A DNA stretch of 64,000 nucleotides from Gymnopus androsaceus JB14 (Eukaryota > Basidiomycota > Agaricomycetes > Agaricales > Omphalotaceae). The notes under the pieces were generated by a model, which was not told the origin of the DNA, made no database searches, and worked only from the letters and a program-made list of their open reading frames with translations. The translations under genes and the position numbers were made by a program. Below, in pieces: positions 1 through 11,271 of the stretch (within the stretch, counting starts at the first letter, position 1; every line of letters starts with the position of its first letter). The stretch covers positions 294,147 to 358,146 of the forward strand of contig ML769391.1 in NCBI GenBank assembly GCA_009733575.1, in the 5' to 3' direction.

Positions 1-144
1 GGGTAGCGACTTACCCATCATCGATCTAGGTTACGCGCAATACCAAGGAGTCTATGACTTCGGTCAATAATATCACCAACTACTTGGCTATGCGTTATGC
101 GGCACCACCTATTGGTCAGTGGATACCTTGCTCTTTCAAAGCTA

Positions 145-850
145 CATCAGCAAAACCTGGGTGTACTGGACAGCGCTGGATAGCGCTGTCCAGCACCCAT
201 AGCACCCATAGCACCCATAGCAAGGTCCCCATCTATCCAGAGCTATGGATTGCTATGGATTGCTATGGATCGCTATGGATTCACCGGAATGTCGAGACTT
301 GATGTCAGTTGTCATTCCATTCAATACTAAATATATTAATTGTTTGAATTGTTCGGAGAATCATAAAATCGAACGACGCCGAAATAAAATCATTTACTGT
401 ATGTCTTCATGTTCATAGTAGTACTAGGACAAAGATAATGTATTAAAACTACGTAGCTATAATTTATAAGTCATATAACGAGACCATACTACTCTGTAAG
501 TGATAACCCTTCTGTGCACACAGTAAATAAAGACTTCGAAACTGAAGAATTTAATGAGACGTACTGTGAATACTATCCAATGAGCTTAGGTGACTGAGGA
601 TTGAGACGAAGTTGAAGTTCCAACGCAGATGGTTCCGCATTTCTTATATACTGTTGGCGGGAGAGAATGACAAGTGTCGAGCAGCTGTCAGATGGCTGTC
701 AGATGGCTGTCAAACGGCGATACAAGTCAGTGATCCCACAGAACCTCTTAGCAGGCCATAGCAGGCCATAGCAGCCATAGTTCTTGACAGAACTATGGCT
801 GCTATGGCCTGCTATGGTCTGCTATGACCATTATCCAGGTTTTGCTGATG
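145..850. mobile_element. TA-flanked terminal-inverted-repeat element (non-autonomous, 706 bp)
   Basis: The left end CATCAGCAAAACCTGG (145-160) is matched exactly by its reverse complement at 835-850, and both ends are bordered by TA (143-144, 851-852), as in Tc1/mariner-type insertions. It interrupts the carboxylesterase pseudogene. Inside are short direct repeats of AGCACCCAT near 192-222 and CTATGGATTG near 244-282, and a 28-bp perfect hairpin at 757-816. I see no transposase frame, so it is probably mobilised in trans. TIR and target duplication are read directly; the superfamily is inferred. Confidence 0.75.
757..816. repeat. 28-bp perfect hairpin inside the 145-850 element
   Basis: The left arm 757-784 pairs exactly with the right arm 789-816 around a 4-nt loop (TGAC). 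The arms are built from CCATAGCAG-type repeats, which also occur as CTATGG repeats near 244-282. Confidence 0.8.
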
Positions 851-2268
851 TAGATACAATTATAACTCCGTTTCTGCAGGTGATTGCGCTGGCGAGCTCC
901 TCAATCTCCAGCACACAATAACAGCGTTGGTGTGTAGCAAGCCAACACATAGCCCATGCCCCCAAGCTCCCACCGGAAACGCTTCTCTTAATCCTCTGGA
1001 AACTCAAAGCTCACTCACTGGAAGGACAGATGCACCTGGAACAGAACCAGAGGATTGCTTGTTTTTGAAGTGTGTATAGTATCGGACCATTGATCTACCT
1101 GATATGCACTCACTGACGTATATTCGCGCCTAGTGTTTATCTCTCCGGAAACACTATTCCTACCAAGCCTCTCCGAACGCCCCTATTCATGTACGCTTTT
1201 ACTGGCTATTTACTCTCTTGCCACTGTTGCTTACAGGCTACCTATGTTGCTCTGCTCTAAGCTTGTTACTAGTTATATCATAGGCGGCGCAGACGAATTT
1301 TCAGGTTCCGACCTGTTGCACGAAGCTAATAACGAAATCGTGGCAGTCATCATCCAATACCGACTAAATCTCTTCGGTACGTCTTCTCCTTAACGAGCGA
1401 TTCGGATCAGAACCTCCTCTACCACTACTACTACTAGGTTTTCTTCCGGGATCCGAGTTCAAAGCAAATGGAAGCCTCAACGTTGGACTACGTTTGTGTA
1501 TTTTGTAACTTCGGTCATGTTACGTCTGACTCCGATCTTTATTTCGCTCTGTGATATAGTTGACCAAGATTTCGCGTTACGATGGGTACAAAGGCGTTCC
1601 TGCCGTTTGTAGTCATCTCACTCACACAAAATCGATCTCCTTACAGCTGCTTTATTCGGAAGTCGTTACTCAAACCAAGTTCGTATCTGCATCGATATTC
1701 GGCCGCATCGTACTGACCAAGTTGCTCCTCTACAAATGATTATTTGACCTATCTTCGCAGTATGAACGAAAGACCCTTCTTGAGACAATGAACACCAACA
1801 TGAACGTCGATGTTTATTTGGGATGTTCGTTTTCGTACCCTGACCGTAGTCGACGGAATTCTCATCACGCAACGACCTTTGAAGCAAGGCGAATTTAATG
1901 GGGTAAGTCGCCTTGATTTCCTACTAATAGTGGCTTTTTGTGCTAACTGTGATAATGTACCCAGAAAGCACTGCTCTCCGTCATCAATGTCACCTATATC
2001 GCTTGAGCGCATTCCCGAATAGGTCATGGAAGGTGTAGTTCGAAGTACTGTGTTTGATTAGGGACAAGATCTCGAACTTATTCATCTTAGGGACAATTCG
2101 GTGAGGTTTTTTAGTTAACGCGTTGACTCGAGACACTGATGACTACTTACTTCTAGCAATCCGCTGCGACGCACGGAGAAAATTTGTACTGTTATTTCCC
2201 TAGTACTGGGTAAGATATCCGTTGTATCTCGCGAAGAGGATACTCGCTGGCTTTCCACCTACTGTACA

Positions 2269-2529
2269 CAGCTGTAGGAAGCAACCGTCACGGTCACGGA
2301 GGCTTGGTTGCGTTGCTAAATACCGTGACATCACGGTCGTTTTGGGCTGGTTGCTAGTGTAGAAACTGTGACAAAATCAATAAAATTTTAAGAAATTCTC
2401 AAAATTCCTGAGAGCTGTATTTTGGTTTTGCAGCTCCTCAAATCATAATCCGGAAGGAGAATTCAATATTGCAGGTAGTATTAGGGTCAAAAAAAGTGTC
2501 ACGGTCAGACCTTGGTTGCTCCTACAGCT
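2269..2529. mobile_element. MITE-like element, about 260 bp
   Basis: Left end CAGCTGTAGGAAGCAACC and right end (reverse complement) CAGCTGTAGGAGCAACC differ by one base. GTCACGGTCAC-like and GTGTCACGGTCAGACC-like subterminal sequence follows on the two sides. The palindrome CAGCTG at both ends may be the target duplication or part of the repeat. It lies inside the carboxylesterase pseudogene and has no coding frame. Confidence 0.55.
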
Positions 2530-2790
2530 GGTACAGTATTCTCGAGCCTCCGGCGTTTAACTACGCCCAATTCCTTGCCGCTTTTTCGGGAATATGGCGC
2601 TCGTAGTCTCGCAGAATCCCAATGCTCAAATCCTATGATTACTCCGTTCTGGGATAGGTACTCGAACGGCTCGACTATGACGGTTTCAACCAGACTGCTT
2701 ATTCATATCGACACTGCGGACGCTAGTCAGCAAGAGGTAGTAGGATTCAGAGGCGACGAATTCAAGCCCAAAGGTATGGTAAAATACTAG

Positions 2791-3080
2791 ATGAGTATCT
2801 GTATTTTTATAAGTAGTAAATGGAATCAATTCGAGAAAGATGAAAGTGTTTGCTTAAGTGTTCGACCTTTCATCGCGGATGTCCCTTGCACAAACTAGCC
2901 TCTGTGACGACCGCAATCGGATGTCCGTGCCCCTCCAAAAAAAGAAAGAAAAAGATATAACACTATATAACACATGTCAACACATCCGAGGTTGATCAAA
3001 AACCACCACCATCGTCAAGCAGTTCGTGCTTTCTTCTTCCCTTTATCTTGGTGCACTGAGACTTTTTAGTGAATACTTCA
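2791..3080. other. Intergenic / promoter stretch upstream of the Costars gene
   Basis: There is no reading frame with family features. A purine run (AAAAAAGAAAGAAAAAG, about 2938-2954) precedes a TATA-like ACTATATAACAC at about 2961-2972. A candidate 5' exon with ATG near 2974 cannot be joined with confidence. Confidence 0.4.
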
Positions 3081-3527
3081 GAAGATGTCACGATTCTGAA
3101 AGGTAAGAACTATTGCGAGCACAGTGATCATTGTCGATCTCTGAATTTCTACCACCCCCTGTACTCATTCCTATACCATCCTTCCGATGCGATTTAGATG
3201 CAATAAAGCAGCACGGCTCTATCGACTCTGAAGGCAAGCATTGCATTGCCTATGGGATTCTTTTTGATAAAACTGCGAATACTCGTAAGTTCGTTCCTAT
3301 ATTCACTGTGTTTCAATGCTAATTTCTTAATCCTGGGTCTGTTTCACCAGTCGAAGCTCTGAATGGAACACTTCGCGCTGCAAAGAGACAGAAGAAGGTT
3401 CGTCTATTCGTTGCAGTTACACGACTCCTAGGCTCGGCTGATGCAATCTCTTCAGGTTGCGTTCGACGCCGAATTGCTCATGATGCCGAAAGACAAGGAT
3501 GTACAGGTTGTTCTATTGGAAGCTTGA
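3081..3527 (+). CDS. Costars-domain protein (ABRACL-like), small actin-associated protein
   Basis: Four exons can be read: 3081-3106 or so (EDVTILK), 3199-3284 (DAIKQHG, then SEGKHCIAYGILFDKTANT), 3351-3397 (LEALNGTLRAAKRQKK) and 3456-3527 (VAFDAELLMMPKDKDVQVVL, stop TGA). All introns are GT..AG and the phases agree: AAAG+AT restores Asp, and ACTC+TC restores Thr-Leu. Together they form the about 80-residue Costars fold in full, with the conserved blocks GILF, FEAL/LEAL-x-GTL-x-AAK and ELL. Known members (ABRACL, Dictyostelium costars) influence actin dynamics in the cytoplasm. The start codon is not in the 3081 exon: an in-frame TGA lies at 3057, so a short upstream exon, possibly with ATG near 2974, is likely. 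Family assignment is strong; the 5' end is open. Confidence 0.75.
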
Positions 3528-4326
3528 CGTTTGGATCAAGGAATCGTCCATTAGAGAAAAGATTGATGTGTGCACTATTCACATCATTGACAACCAGGTT
3601 ATATTCAGCTCACTTGGTCTGTCCAATGCGTTAGATGTGAGCAGGTTCTCAAAGTTGCCCCTAAAGTCAAGCGCTTTCCACACTGTCCACATCCTTCGAT
3701 CAGATCTTAAACCATCATAACAAAGTTTCGACATTCAGCTTTACTCAGCCTTCAAGTATGGGAGGCCAGTGAAAATCTAGAGCCGCGAATGAGCAACTTC
3801 AGCAAGTTCGAAATTATATACTAAAATGAGAGTCTAAGCTCCGAGGGAACTCAAGTATTGATCGTTAGTGTGTTTCGGTCTGTTTAGACGAGATTAAACT
3901 CAAAGTCACTAAGAACATACGCTCAGCCTAAATGTGAGACCCAGCTTCGACATTCAACAAGCGCTCGCACTTTCATTCCTTTCGTTCGCGCTCAAACCTT
4001 CACTTAACACGTCATTGAATAGCATACCTCTACACTACACCTGGGGCCTCCTTTCAAGACGTATAGATCGTCAAATCAATCTCATAAATCGACGCGTTGC
4101 AAAGTTCTCGCCGTAGTACATTGACCACCATGGCCGACTCTGACCGGACCCTTCCAAATTGCTAATAGTACTAGTACTGAAAGCTCATCTGTTGACTTGT
4201 ATGTATCTTCGTCCTTTCAGTTACCTTCATCAAAGTCATATTCTTTGCAGTTCACGTTTCGAAGACGGTAGTATACTACCTAGATGCACTGTGCCTTTCA
4301 AACTGTGTGTCTTCATCTCGTTTTTC
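3528..4326. other. Stretch with no recognised gene
   Basis: Only short, compositionally ordinary frames are present. A well-contexted ATG (ACCACCATGG, about 4127) runs into TAA after 11 codons. I see no repeat or RNA gene. Confidence 0.4.
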
Positions 4327-4722
4327 ATGCCAGCTCTGATAATCAGTTTCCGCGGCAGAGATACCAACACTGAACCCCCTCCCGACATTCCTGAAGAACT
4401 CAAAGGACGCCGTTGCTATTACGGCTTGCCTTTGTCTGATGAGGTATTCAAAACAGCCTCCATTGCGGCTGCCAATGATCCCCTGCGTTTCAACCTTCGT
4501 CTAAAAAGGGCTTCAACGCTGTTGCACGAGATGGGGCTGTTCTGGTATATGAGCTTATGCACCATCCCAATCCAGGATGGTGTTGAGTGGTTAGACTGTT
4601 GCGTGTTTTCGTTTGACTCGGACGTTGCCAAAAATCGCCAATGTCCAAGCCGAGCGAAACTTGAGGAATTTTGCAAGTTATTGGACGCAACACCTACAGA
4701 GCTGAAGTGGCGGCCATGGTGA
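4327..4722 (+). CDS. Hypothetical protein, about 131 residues
   Basis: An open frame from ATG 4327 reads through an acidic/proline start (TNTEPPPDIPEELKGRRCYY) into a compact, charged, Cys-containing body with alternating hydrophobic and charged residues, and ends in TELKWRPW then TGA. It has no signal peptide or membrane helix. The frame is also open upstream to 4159, so the true start could differ, or the segment could be an exon of a larger gene: CAG/AG acceptors sit at about 4350. I do not recognise a family. The composition looks coding, but it may be a gene remnant. Confidence 0.4.
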   Translation: MPALIISFRGRDTNTEPPPDIPEELKGRRCYYGLPLSDEVFKTASIAAANDPLRFNLRLKRASTLLHEMGLFWYMSLCTIPIQDGVEWLDCCVFSFDSDVAKNRQCPSRAKLEEFCKLLDATPTELKWRPW

Positions 4723-5237
4723 TTATTTTTTGGTGAGTGCTCTCCTTCATATTAGTGCATACCTACTAAATAATAATTCTTTGCAGATTCGTACGCTGCG
4801 TATTTGTACTGTGTCTGAAATGTTTCCTGAATCCGTCGTTGCCAGCCCTTCAGCGATATCAGTTAATGGGCCACTGCCGATTTCTGGGACCGCAGTGTCG
4901 AAAAGGGGCTCAAGCAGGGACTCAAGCAGGGATCGGACTCGGATCCAGCTGAGAATGGGAACATATGGTAGTGCTGTCGAGCAAAGCAAAACTGGGGAAA
5001 GTCTGGATGAAAAGCGATGGCGCGAAGAAGATCGTCGGACAGCACCAGGCTCTTAGTTTCTATTTTGAACTGAACTCAATCTCTTCATTCGTCCAAAATT
5101 TGTTCTATTCACGACTCCCTCCGAGTCCTAATAATCCACACTTTGTGCCAAAAATCCCACATTGCTAGTCTACACTGTTAAGATTGAGGACATGCAATGA
5201 GAAAATCAAAAACGAAGGAGCCAAACGTTCACAGACC
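4723..5237. other. Intergenic stretch between converging genes
   Basis: It contains a short tandem duplication (GGACTCAAGCAGGGACTCAAG, about 4911-4931) inside a Ser/Arg-type frame that lacks gene-like start and splice context. Nothing else is recognised. Confidence 0.3.
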
Positions 5238-5803
5238 TCAATTACTAGGAGCCGGATATACTTGCTTCTTAATCTCAACAGTTCCCTTCGTTCGACTCTT
5301 CGAATTAGCAGTAGCTATATAATCTTTTCCTTTCCACTTGAATAAAAACTCTGTAGCCGACGATGTTCCTGTAAAGTCTGCGGGATTGCTGGGTTGCAGT
5401 TTAAGCGGCGAAGGCAATTTTTGGAACTCTGGAATCCCGGCCGCTTTCGCAGCTTCGAGGAGAGCCTCGGCCCAGAGCACACCTTTACCGGAATCAGTCT
5501 TTTCGAGAGACTTCGAAGCCGAGTTTCCAGTCCAAGTGATAACAGGTAGTTCCGCAATTGAGGAGTCAGGCGGGGCTCGAGAAAGAAGTGACTCTCCAGA
5601 GGGAGAATCATAACCTCGTATCTCCAAATTCAATTTCCGAGCTTGAAAGGCTTCAACAGATTCCAGCTCGGCGCGAGCATCAACCTTGCAATAATGAGCT
5701 GTATAAGACGAATGACTGTGCAAGGACTCACAACAGGTAAAGCCAATACAGTGGAGAGAAGACCGGCGAAGAGAAGAAATACACTAGCAGAGGTGAAACG
5801 CAT
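5238..5803 (-). CDS. Small secreted protein of unknown function, about 172 residues
   Basis: Two exons: 5732-5803 and 5238-5684, separated by a 47-nt intron (GTGAGT..GCAAG). The first exon encodes a clear signal peptide: MRF, then a hydrophobic stretch ending LLSTVLALPV, with cleavage probably after LAL or near PVVDA. The mature part has DARAELESVEAFQARKLNLE, a Ser-rich middle, a KGVLWAEALLEAAKAAGIP helix-like segment, and a C-terminus with FLFKWKGKDYIATANSK and KKQVYPAPSN. There are no cysteine pairs or catalytic motifs, so I assign no enzyme class. In mushrooms such proteins may be effectors, wall proteins or carriers; this one is unassigned. Signal peptide and splice phase are seen directly. 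Confidence 0.7.
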
Positions 5804-6708
5804 GGCAATGGCGACGGGATGAAGCAATGCTTCGTTCGTATCGAGTGTGGAGTGGTGAGTGATCAATGAGGACGTAGTAGAACGAGGAAAGGGCAGTAGG
5901 CAATAAACAACGTTTCTTTGGCCTGCAAAGAACGACGGGAGACTTGACCAGCAATAATGGGGAGATGTCTGCCTCCTGCCTCCCTTTTATACTTACCATC
6001 CAGTGATAGCGATCTTGATAGATATGTAAAATTTTCCATGTAGAACTCCGAGGAAGACTCTCGAAAGGCTCTCGCATCAATGTCATGACCCAGACATTTC
6101 TCGTTAGGAAAAGAGCTTCAGCGCTGGTGGGCCACAGAATATCGACAGCCAAGTCCTGCGCTTGACGGTAGTTGAACGGAACGTGGATGGGACGGCGCAA
6201 ATGGGAAATTGGGAAATCAATGCGGGCTGGCAGGGAAGGGTACCCCTGATTATGGGGGATATTTGAGGCTATTTGAGGGTTCAGAATTTTTGACCGAACT
6301 TTTACATCTAGTAAGAATTTTTTATGTCCGTAGATATAATCTACAAAATTTTTGGCTGAGTTACCACCAGCCGATCTGGAAGCCCTGCCAATATGTTCGA
6401 GCAGCCATCTCGCTTCGCGAGATCCCAATGTATTTTTTGCGGAGCGATTCCTGTATTTTTTGCCAAGCAATTTGTACCACTGGCATGATGAAGCAATTTG
6501 TGTTTCTCCCAAGCGCGGAGCGACTCCTGCGTGCCACACTGCCACTTGTGTTTTCGCGTAGCGACACTGTGTAGGTCACTCCGTTGAGTTCATCGCCTGA
6601 AATCGTTCATTGTAATTTAACCTCGACTGGAATTTAGACCCCTATATCGCGGATCGACACCGAGCTAGAGTAGCCTGAATTCGGGCCAATGTTGAGAAGC
6701 ATCACCTT
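5804..6708. other. Upstream region of the secreted-protein gene; no gene seen
   Basis: Long open frames occur on both strands, but they overlap each other and lack domain or splice features. The stretch probably holds the promoter of the minus-strand secreted-protein gene, plus the lost 5' part of the F-box gene that becomes readable at 6709. Confidence 0.35.
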
Positions 6709-7227
6709 CAGCCTGCCTGGGCGGTTAGCAGTACATGTTCGAGGTGGAAGAGCATAACACTATCCTGCAAACCTCTATGTTCGAGCATTTTTCTCAATCT
6801 TCAGGACCATTCACGATTGACTCCGCAGACTGAAATGCGCGTTGCTCGAGCAATAAACACGTGTCTCAATCGGTCTCGTCCTAATCTTCTGACGCTGGAG
6901 ATTCACGACGCTCATAATGCCCCTGGCGTTGACCCGCTCAACCGTTTACTTAGGAATGCTGATAGGTAGCGATATGTCACATCACTCACCAGTCAAACGA
7001 GCCTGAGATTCTCCGGTACAACATTTCTTCTTCGCTGAGCTTTCCTGCTCTGGAGACACTTGGAATTAACTGGTATCGTGGATCAATCTCGGGCCTGGAA
7101 GCATTCGAGCGCGCGCCAAAGCTTCGAGAGTTCACTCTGGAGGGAGTCACTCTTAGATTTTCTAGAACGATTTCCTTGGAGCCAACTCACACATCTTACT
7201 TAAGTTCTATCATTTCCATGGGCCCGG
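6709..7227 (+). pseudogene. F-box/LRR protein gene, 5' fragment, cut by the giant element
   Basis: Translation from 6709 gives QPAWAVSSTCSRWKSITLSC, then INTCLNRSRPNLLTLEIHDA. After a frame change come LPALETLGINWYRGSISGLE and APKLREFTLEGVTL. This is the leucine-rich region of the mushroom F-box family, close to the intact paralogue at 38680-40419, which has QPAWAVSSTCAKW at the matching place. The sequence stops at TTTCCATGGGCCCGG (7213-7227), where the inverted-repeat element begins. The continuation is found at 37711. The N-terminal F-box itself is not visible. F-box proteins act as substrate receptors of SCF ubiquitin ligases. Confidence 0.75.
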
Positions 7228-7247
7228 TATGACGTCATTCCTCATCG
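7228..7247 (+). repeat. Left terminal inverted repeat of the giant element
   Basis: TATGACGTCATTCCTCATCG, preceded by the presumed target copy gcccgg. Subterminal CTACTTGATGTACT and GATGTACTTTG motifs follow within 120 bp and recur in the right end. Confidence 0.7.
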
Positions 7248-7753
7248 GAAAAAGAGGCCGCATGACAGTACAATCTACTTGATGTACTCGGTGAATTGTG
7301 TTCGTACATCTTACTTGATTATTGATCGATGTACTTTGTTTGCTTACTTTATAAATAGTGTAGGTTGTTGTAAGTACTTAAGATGCGCTCAATTGTACTA
7401 CTGATCCTTTGACTTCCGGTGAAACCGATTAGATTTGTTTAAATGTTAACTGACGCTGATTAAAGTGTGATTGACTTAGGATTACTGTATTTTTGGGCTG
7501 CATTGTGGCGTAATTGACTCTCTTTGAATGTGCTCTGAATTTTGCTACCATTTTATGCGACTTCTATTTAAGTGAGATATTGAAGCATGTATATCTCTCT
7601 CTCCCAGCTCACCTCATTCACTCGCCCTTTTGCAATACTCTTTTTGACTTGGGAGTCTTTCTGAAATCCTTTTTTGGGCCCTTTTCCCCGAACGTAAGTA
7701 AACATTGTTATCCTAAGCCCCAGCCCATATTGAACCCGTTTTAGACATTGGCT

Positions 7754-10700
7754 ATGGACGATACATTGGGACGATTGCTCGCCCATATGCACCAAGCTGG
7801 TCAGCTAACGCCAGCGTTGTTGACACAGTTACTGGGACCATCTGCCTCCACTGCTCCATTGACTGCATCGGCCTTGCCTCCTGCGCAATCCCTGGTTCCA
7901 ATTCCACCTGCGTTTAACACTATAACCACTTCCACACCTACTCCGATTGCTCCTGCACCTGCACCTATAGCCCCACCAGTTGTTCTTGCACCAGTATCCA
8001 GCACTTCAGCATCAGTTCCTCCTTCATTCACTGGTACTCTAGCTCAGCCCTATATCTTCTCTTCATCTCCGACTGCAGCTCCTGCCATGCCATATAATAG
8101 CATGAGTATGCTCCAGTCAGTAGCACAAGGCCCGTCTTCCATGCCTATATTTGGTGGTTTTGGTGCTGCATCTGGACAGCGAACAGGTCTTTCTAGTCTT
8201 GTTTCTCAAAGACTCAACACAAGTCAGTCAGATCGAACGAGAAGGGACCATGCCAACGCTACTTTACCAAAGAAGGCACCGCGGTCTAAAGCTGCTCACA
8301 AGCCTTCCTTGATGGATGGCTATCAGGAACCAAAACTCGATGATTGTCTAGATATCGCAGCATTGGCTAACGGTGAATCGACCAAGGTTATAAATTTGAG
8401 TTTACAAGGTCGTCTCCCTTTTCCTTCGAAGAACGATCAAATAGTACGCTATATCTTTACCCATCTTCAATCTCATACTGATCAATCTCCTCCAACAGAA
8501 TTATGGCTTGCCAAGTAATATGGTTCACTATACTTCGTCAGGAGGAGTCCTTCTTCAATCTCAATGATCGAATCGGTCTCAATATTGAGCTTCCCATGCT
8601 ACCTCTCACTACGCCCATCAGCGTCCTTCTAAATCACATCACAGAGACGGTTAAGAAGCGTGGCTTGGTGCTCCTCCATGATGCAGGTGTGCAATCTAAT
8701 TCTTTTCTATCTTCTGCCAGCCTCCTTCCTGTCCAGCTGCTCTCATTCACCAACTTGGGAAGGTCCACTTCTAATAGTCTTACTCCTCGCCTCCAAATTG
8801 CTGTTGTCAGGGCGGATGCCTTGGTGAATGATTTGTTAACCACCTATAAGAAGGATTTTGTTGTGAAATCTGCTGTAACCCACCGACGGTTTTTGGTCAT
8901 TAATTTTGGTAAGTCTGTCGAGCTTTGGTTTTACTCTATAGGGTCTGACTTATTTTTTGTTATTTGATATTTAGCTGTAAAGAATCGTCATCTGAGTCCC
9001 ACCGCCGTCGGAATCAGTTTGGCAGAGTTTGGTCTGGGAACTGAAGTTTCGAAACGAGACCACAGATGTTTATCCATACGGACGTATGGCACTTTTCGCG
9101 AAGATCATGATGCCTTACTACCAGAAGGATACCAGCAGTTGTTTGTTGAGGAGGGCTTGGATGGGGAACCTGTGGATAATCTTTGCGACGAACAGGAGTG
9201 TGCAATAATTGACAATGATGATGCTATGGTATGTTACTTCGTCTTTCATAACAATACCTTCCTTGCTCATTAGCCATTCAGAATGAGGAGGATGAATACA
9301 ATGTACGGCAGGCGTTGATCCCAACCAGTCTTCCTGCGGCTCGTCCTCTGGTGGCTTCCATTGGCACCTCCAGTGCTATTGCCAGTAGCTCCAACGCTAC
9401 ATCCAGCACCTCCAGTAATGCTAATACTTCTGGAGAGTCCATACATTCGATGGCTCTGCGTCAGCATATCACTCCGGCCGTAAGTACCACATCATTGATA
9501 CTGCTTTGGACTTTTATTTATTTAGTTTTATTTTGGGCAGGTCGTAGATGTCCCTGTTGCCCCTTCTCCTTCTCCATATGGAGAGGATGTCCTTTGGTCT
9601 ACTTCATGGACACCTCCGACCCAACGACGCTCCACGTTCTATAATTTCAACCGCACTGATACCTTCTACGCTGAGAACAAGAGAGCTTACCTCCGAATCA
9701 ACCAAGACGAATTTGATACACCATCACTTCATCTCGCTGGCCCCGACCTGCAGTCACTTGCGAATATGTTTATTGGGGAAGTTCGTGCTGCCAACATTGC
9801 TGGTGACTTTACGATTTTGCTTGCTCCAGATCGTCATTTTATGATGTGAGTTGAATAACTCTTGCAATTTTGTTGACCACAATTACTAACTACTTTCTAA
9901 AGTGAAGATATCACATCTGGCCCTGGCGTTGAATCTGAAGTCATTCATGCGGCGTACAAGCAATACACTGATGACCCAACCCAATGGTTCGCACCTTCCA
10001 CCGCCGACTTTTCCACCATCTCCACCCTTGCTACTACCGTTGACGAACATGTCTCTCAAAAAAGACTTGATGATCTTACGGATCTCGGCTCTCTCGTTGC
10101 TCTTAACCTTATACATGGGTATCCTACAGTTCCCCTGAATCCTCTCTTACTGGAGTACCTCTTAAATGATTGCGATATCAACTCCTTGACCAAAGACAAA
10201 GTGTCGAAATGGTTTCCAAACTTGGCACACTTACTTTCAATTTGGCTTAATATGAGTCATGATGACCCTTTGGATGGAAATGTTTTTGCGTCCCAGCTTG
10301 CCACATATCACGATCTTCAAGTTAGTTTGTCTATTTTTCATTTCACACCTGCTTATTGAGTTACTTCATAGCCATCCACCCTTTCTCAAAGGGATGTCGA
10401 AACCCATCGTATTATGGCTTTTCGAATGCTCCATAATGCTGTGATAGGCAAGTTGGGCGTTCAATGTCAAGAATTGCAGGCCTTCTTAAAAGGTTTCCGG
10501 CTTCCAGTTCCTGGTGGACTGACATTCTGCGAGGTTTGTTTTATTGGTTACATTAGTCTATCAGAATGTACTAACTATTTTTGCAGATTGCTCGTAGCTA
10601 TCTCTATGGGGCAGGGGCATTTGTTGCCAAAGCTTACAGGTTCATCGACACCTTTGAGGATCTCTCTATGAATTTGGAAATCAACCTTGACCATCTGAAT

Positions 10701-11271
10701 CCCGCAGATGAAGAACGTCTAGCCAATGTCTTGGCTTTCGCTCCTTCTCCGTATCGTGGAAAGTCTTTTGCATTCATCCTCCAGGATTTCCTTGAGGGAA
10801 CAGGTATCCCTTGTCCTACCCTATTCGAGCATAACCGAGGAAGGATTAGCCCAGTGGTTTCTATGTCTGAAGCTGAAAATTCCTCGACTTTTCGTCTTCG
10901 CTCACTCACTTGGGCAGTGGGAGGTGCACCTTTTTTAAGGGCAGGTAGCCAAGCAACAATGGAGGTATGTATCCTGTTCCTTTTCCATTCGGACAGTATA
11001 TGACCATTTTTAGGTGATTTTAGTGTCGGACGACGACAGAGCATATATCTCCAAACGGGCGGATGAGCATCATAGAGCTGAGTTCCTGCTCAATGGTATA
11101 TGTTCATATAAAACATGCTTCCAAGAGATGCGAATCCCAGTGACATATCTGATCCGTCTGCTTGAAGGTATATACACTATGGAGACTGAGCACAAGAATG
11201 CCAGAGAGGCTATTCACTTTTGGTTGTTTCGCCAGATTCTTGAGGCCATAGGCACTCATACTTTTGTTTAG
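7754..11271 (+). CDS. Element-encoded HECT-like E3 ubiquitin ligase, about 1,040 residues
   Basis: Exons: 7754 to about 8510, about 8520-8908, 8975-9228, 9282-9479, 9541-9845, 9903-10320, 10372-10533, 10587-10964 and 11014-11271, with GT..AG introns of 49-66 nt. The N-terminus starts MDDTLGRLLAHMHQAGQLTP, followed by about 130 residues rich in Pro/Ala/Ser/Thr and a basic stretch (KKAPRSKAAHK). The C-terminal 250 residues resemble a HECT domain: GGLTFCEIARSYLYGAGAFV in the N-lobe-like part, and GICSYKTCFQEMRIP near the end, where HECT ligases carry the catalytic Cys before a LxIP/LDLP segment. The frame changes by one base near 8510 without a convincing intron, so it may be frameshifted. It is the first gene inside the left end. 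It could modify host proteins for the element's benefit; that is inference. Confidence 0.65.

Larger units (their letters stand above)
1..2790 (+). pseudogene. Carboxylesterase type B (alpha/beta-hydrolase) pseudogene, interrupted by two small elements
   Basis: Family-typical segments appear in order but in shifting frames. The N-terminal NITNYLAMRYAAPPIG lies at about 66-117, EDCLFLK near 1050, ADEFSGSDLLHEANNEIV and IIQYRLNLFG near 1290-1380, LPGSEFKANGSLN near 1445, DQDFALRWVQR near 1565, and VVDGILITQRPLKQGEFNG near 1830-1900. A still-recognisable intron runs from about 1901 to 1963, and ITPFWDRYSNGST sits near 2640. Family members hydrolyse esters and are often secreted. The nucleophile-elbow segment (GESAG) expected after ALRWVQ cannot be found. 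Frames change at about 60, 1130 and 1500, and an inverted-repeat element at 145-850 and another at about 2269-2529 sit inside, so the gene is dead. The 5' end lies outside the window. Identity is recognised from conserved family blocks; exact limits are uncertain. Confidence 0.8.

Noticed and set aside
5784..6545. Long minus-strand open frame of about 250 codons
   Set aside because: It overlaps the secreted-protein gene's first exon and upstream region in another frame, and has no domain or splice pattern.
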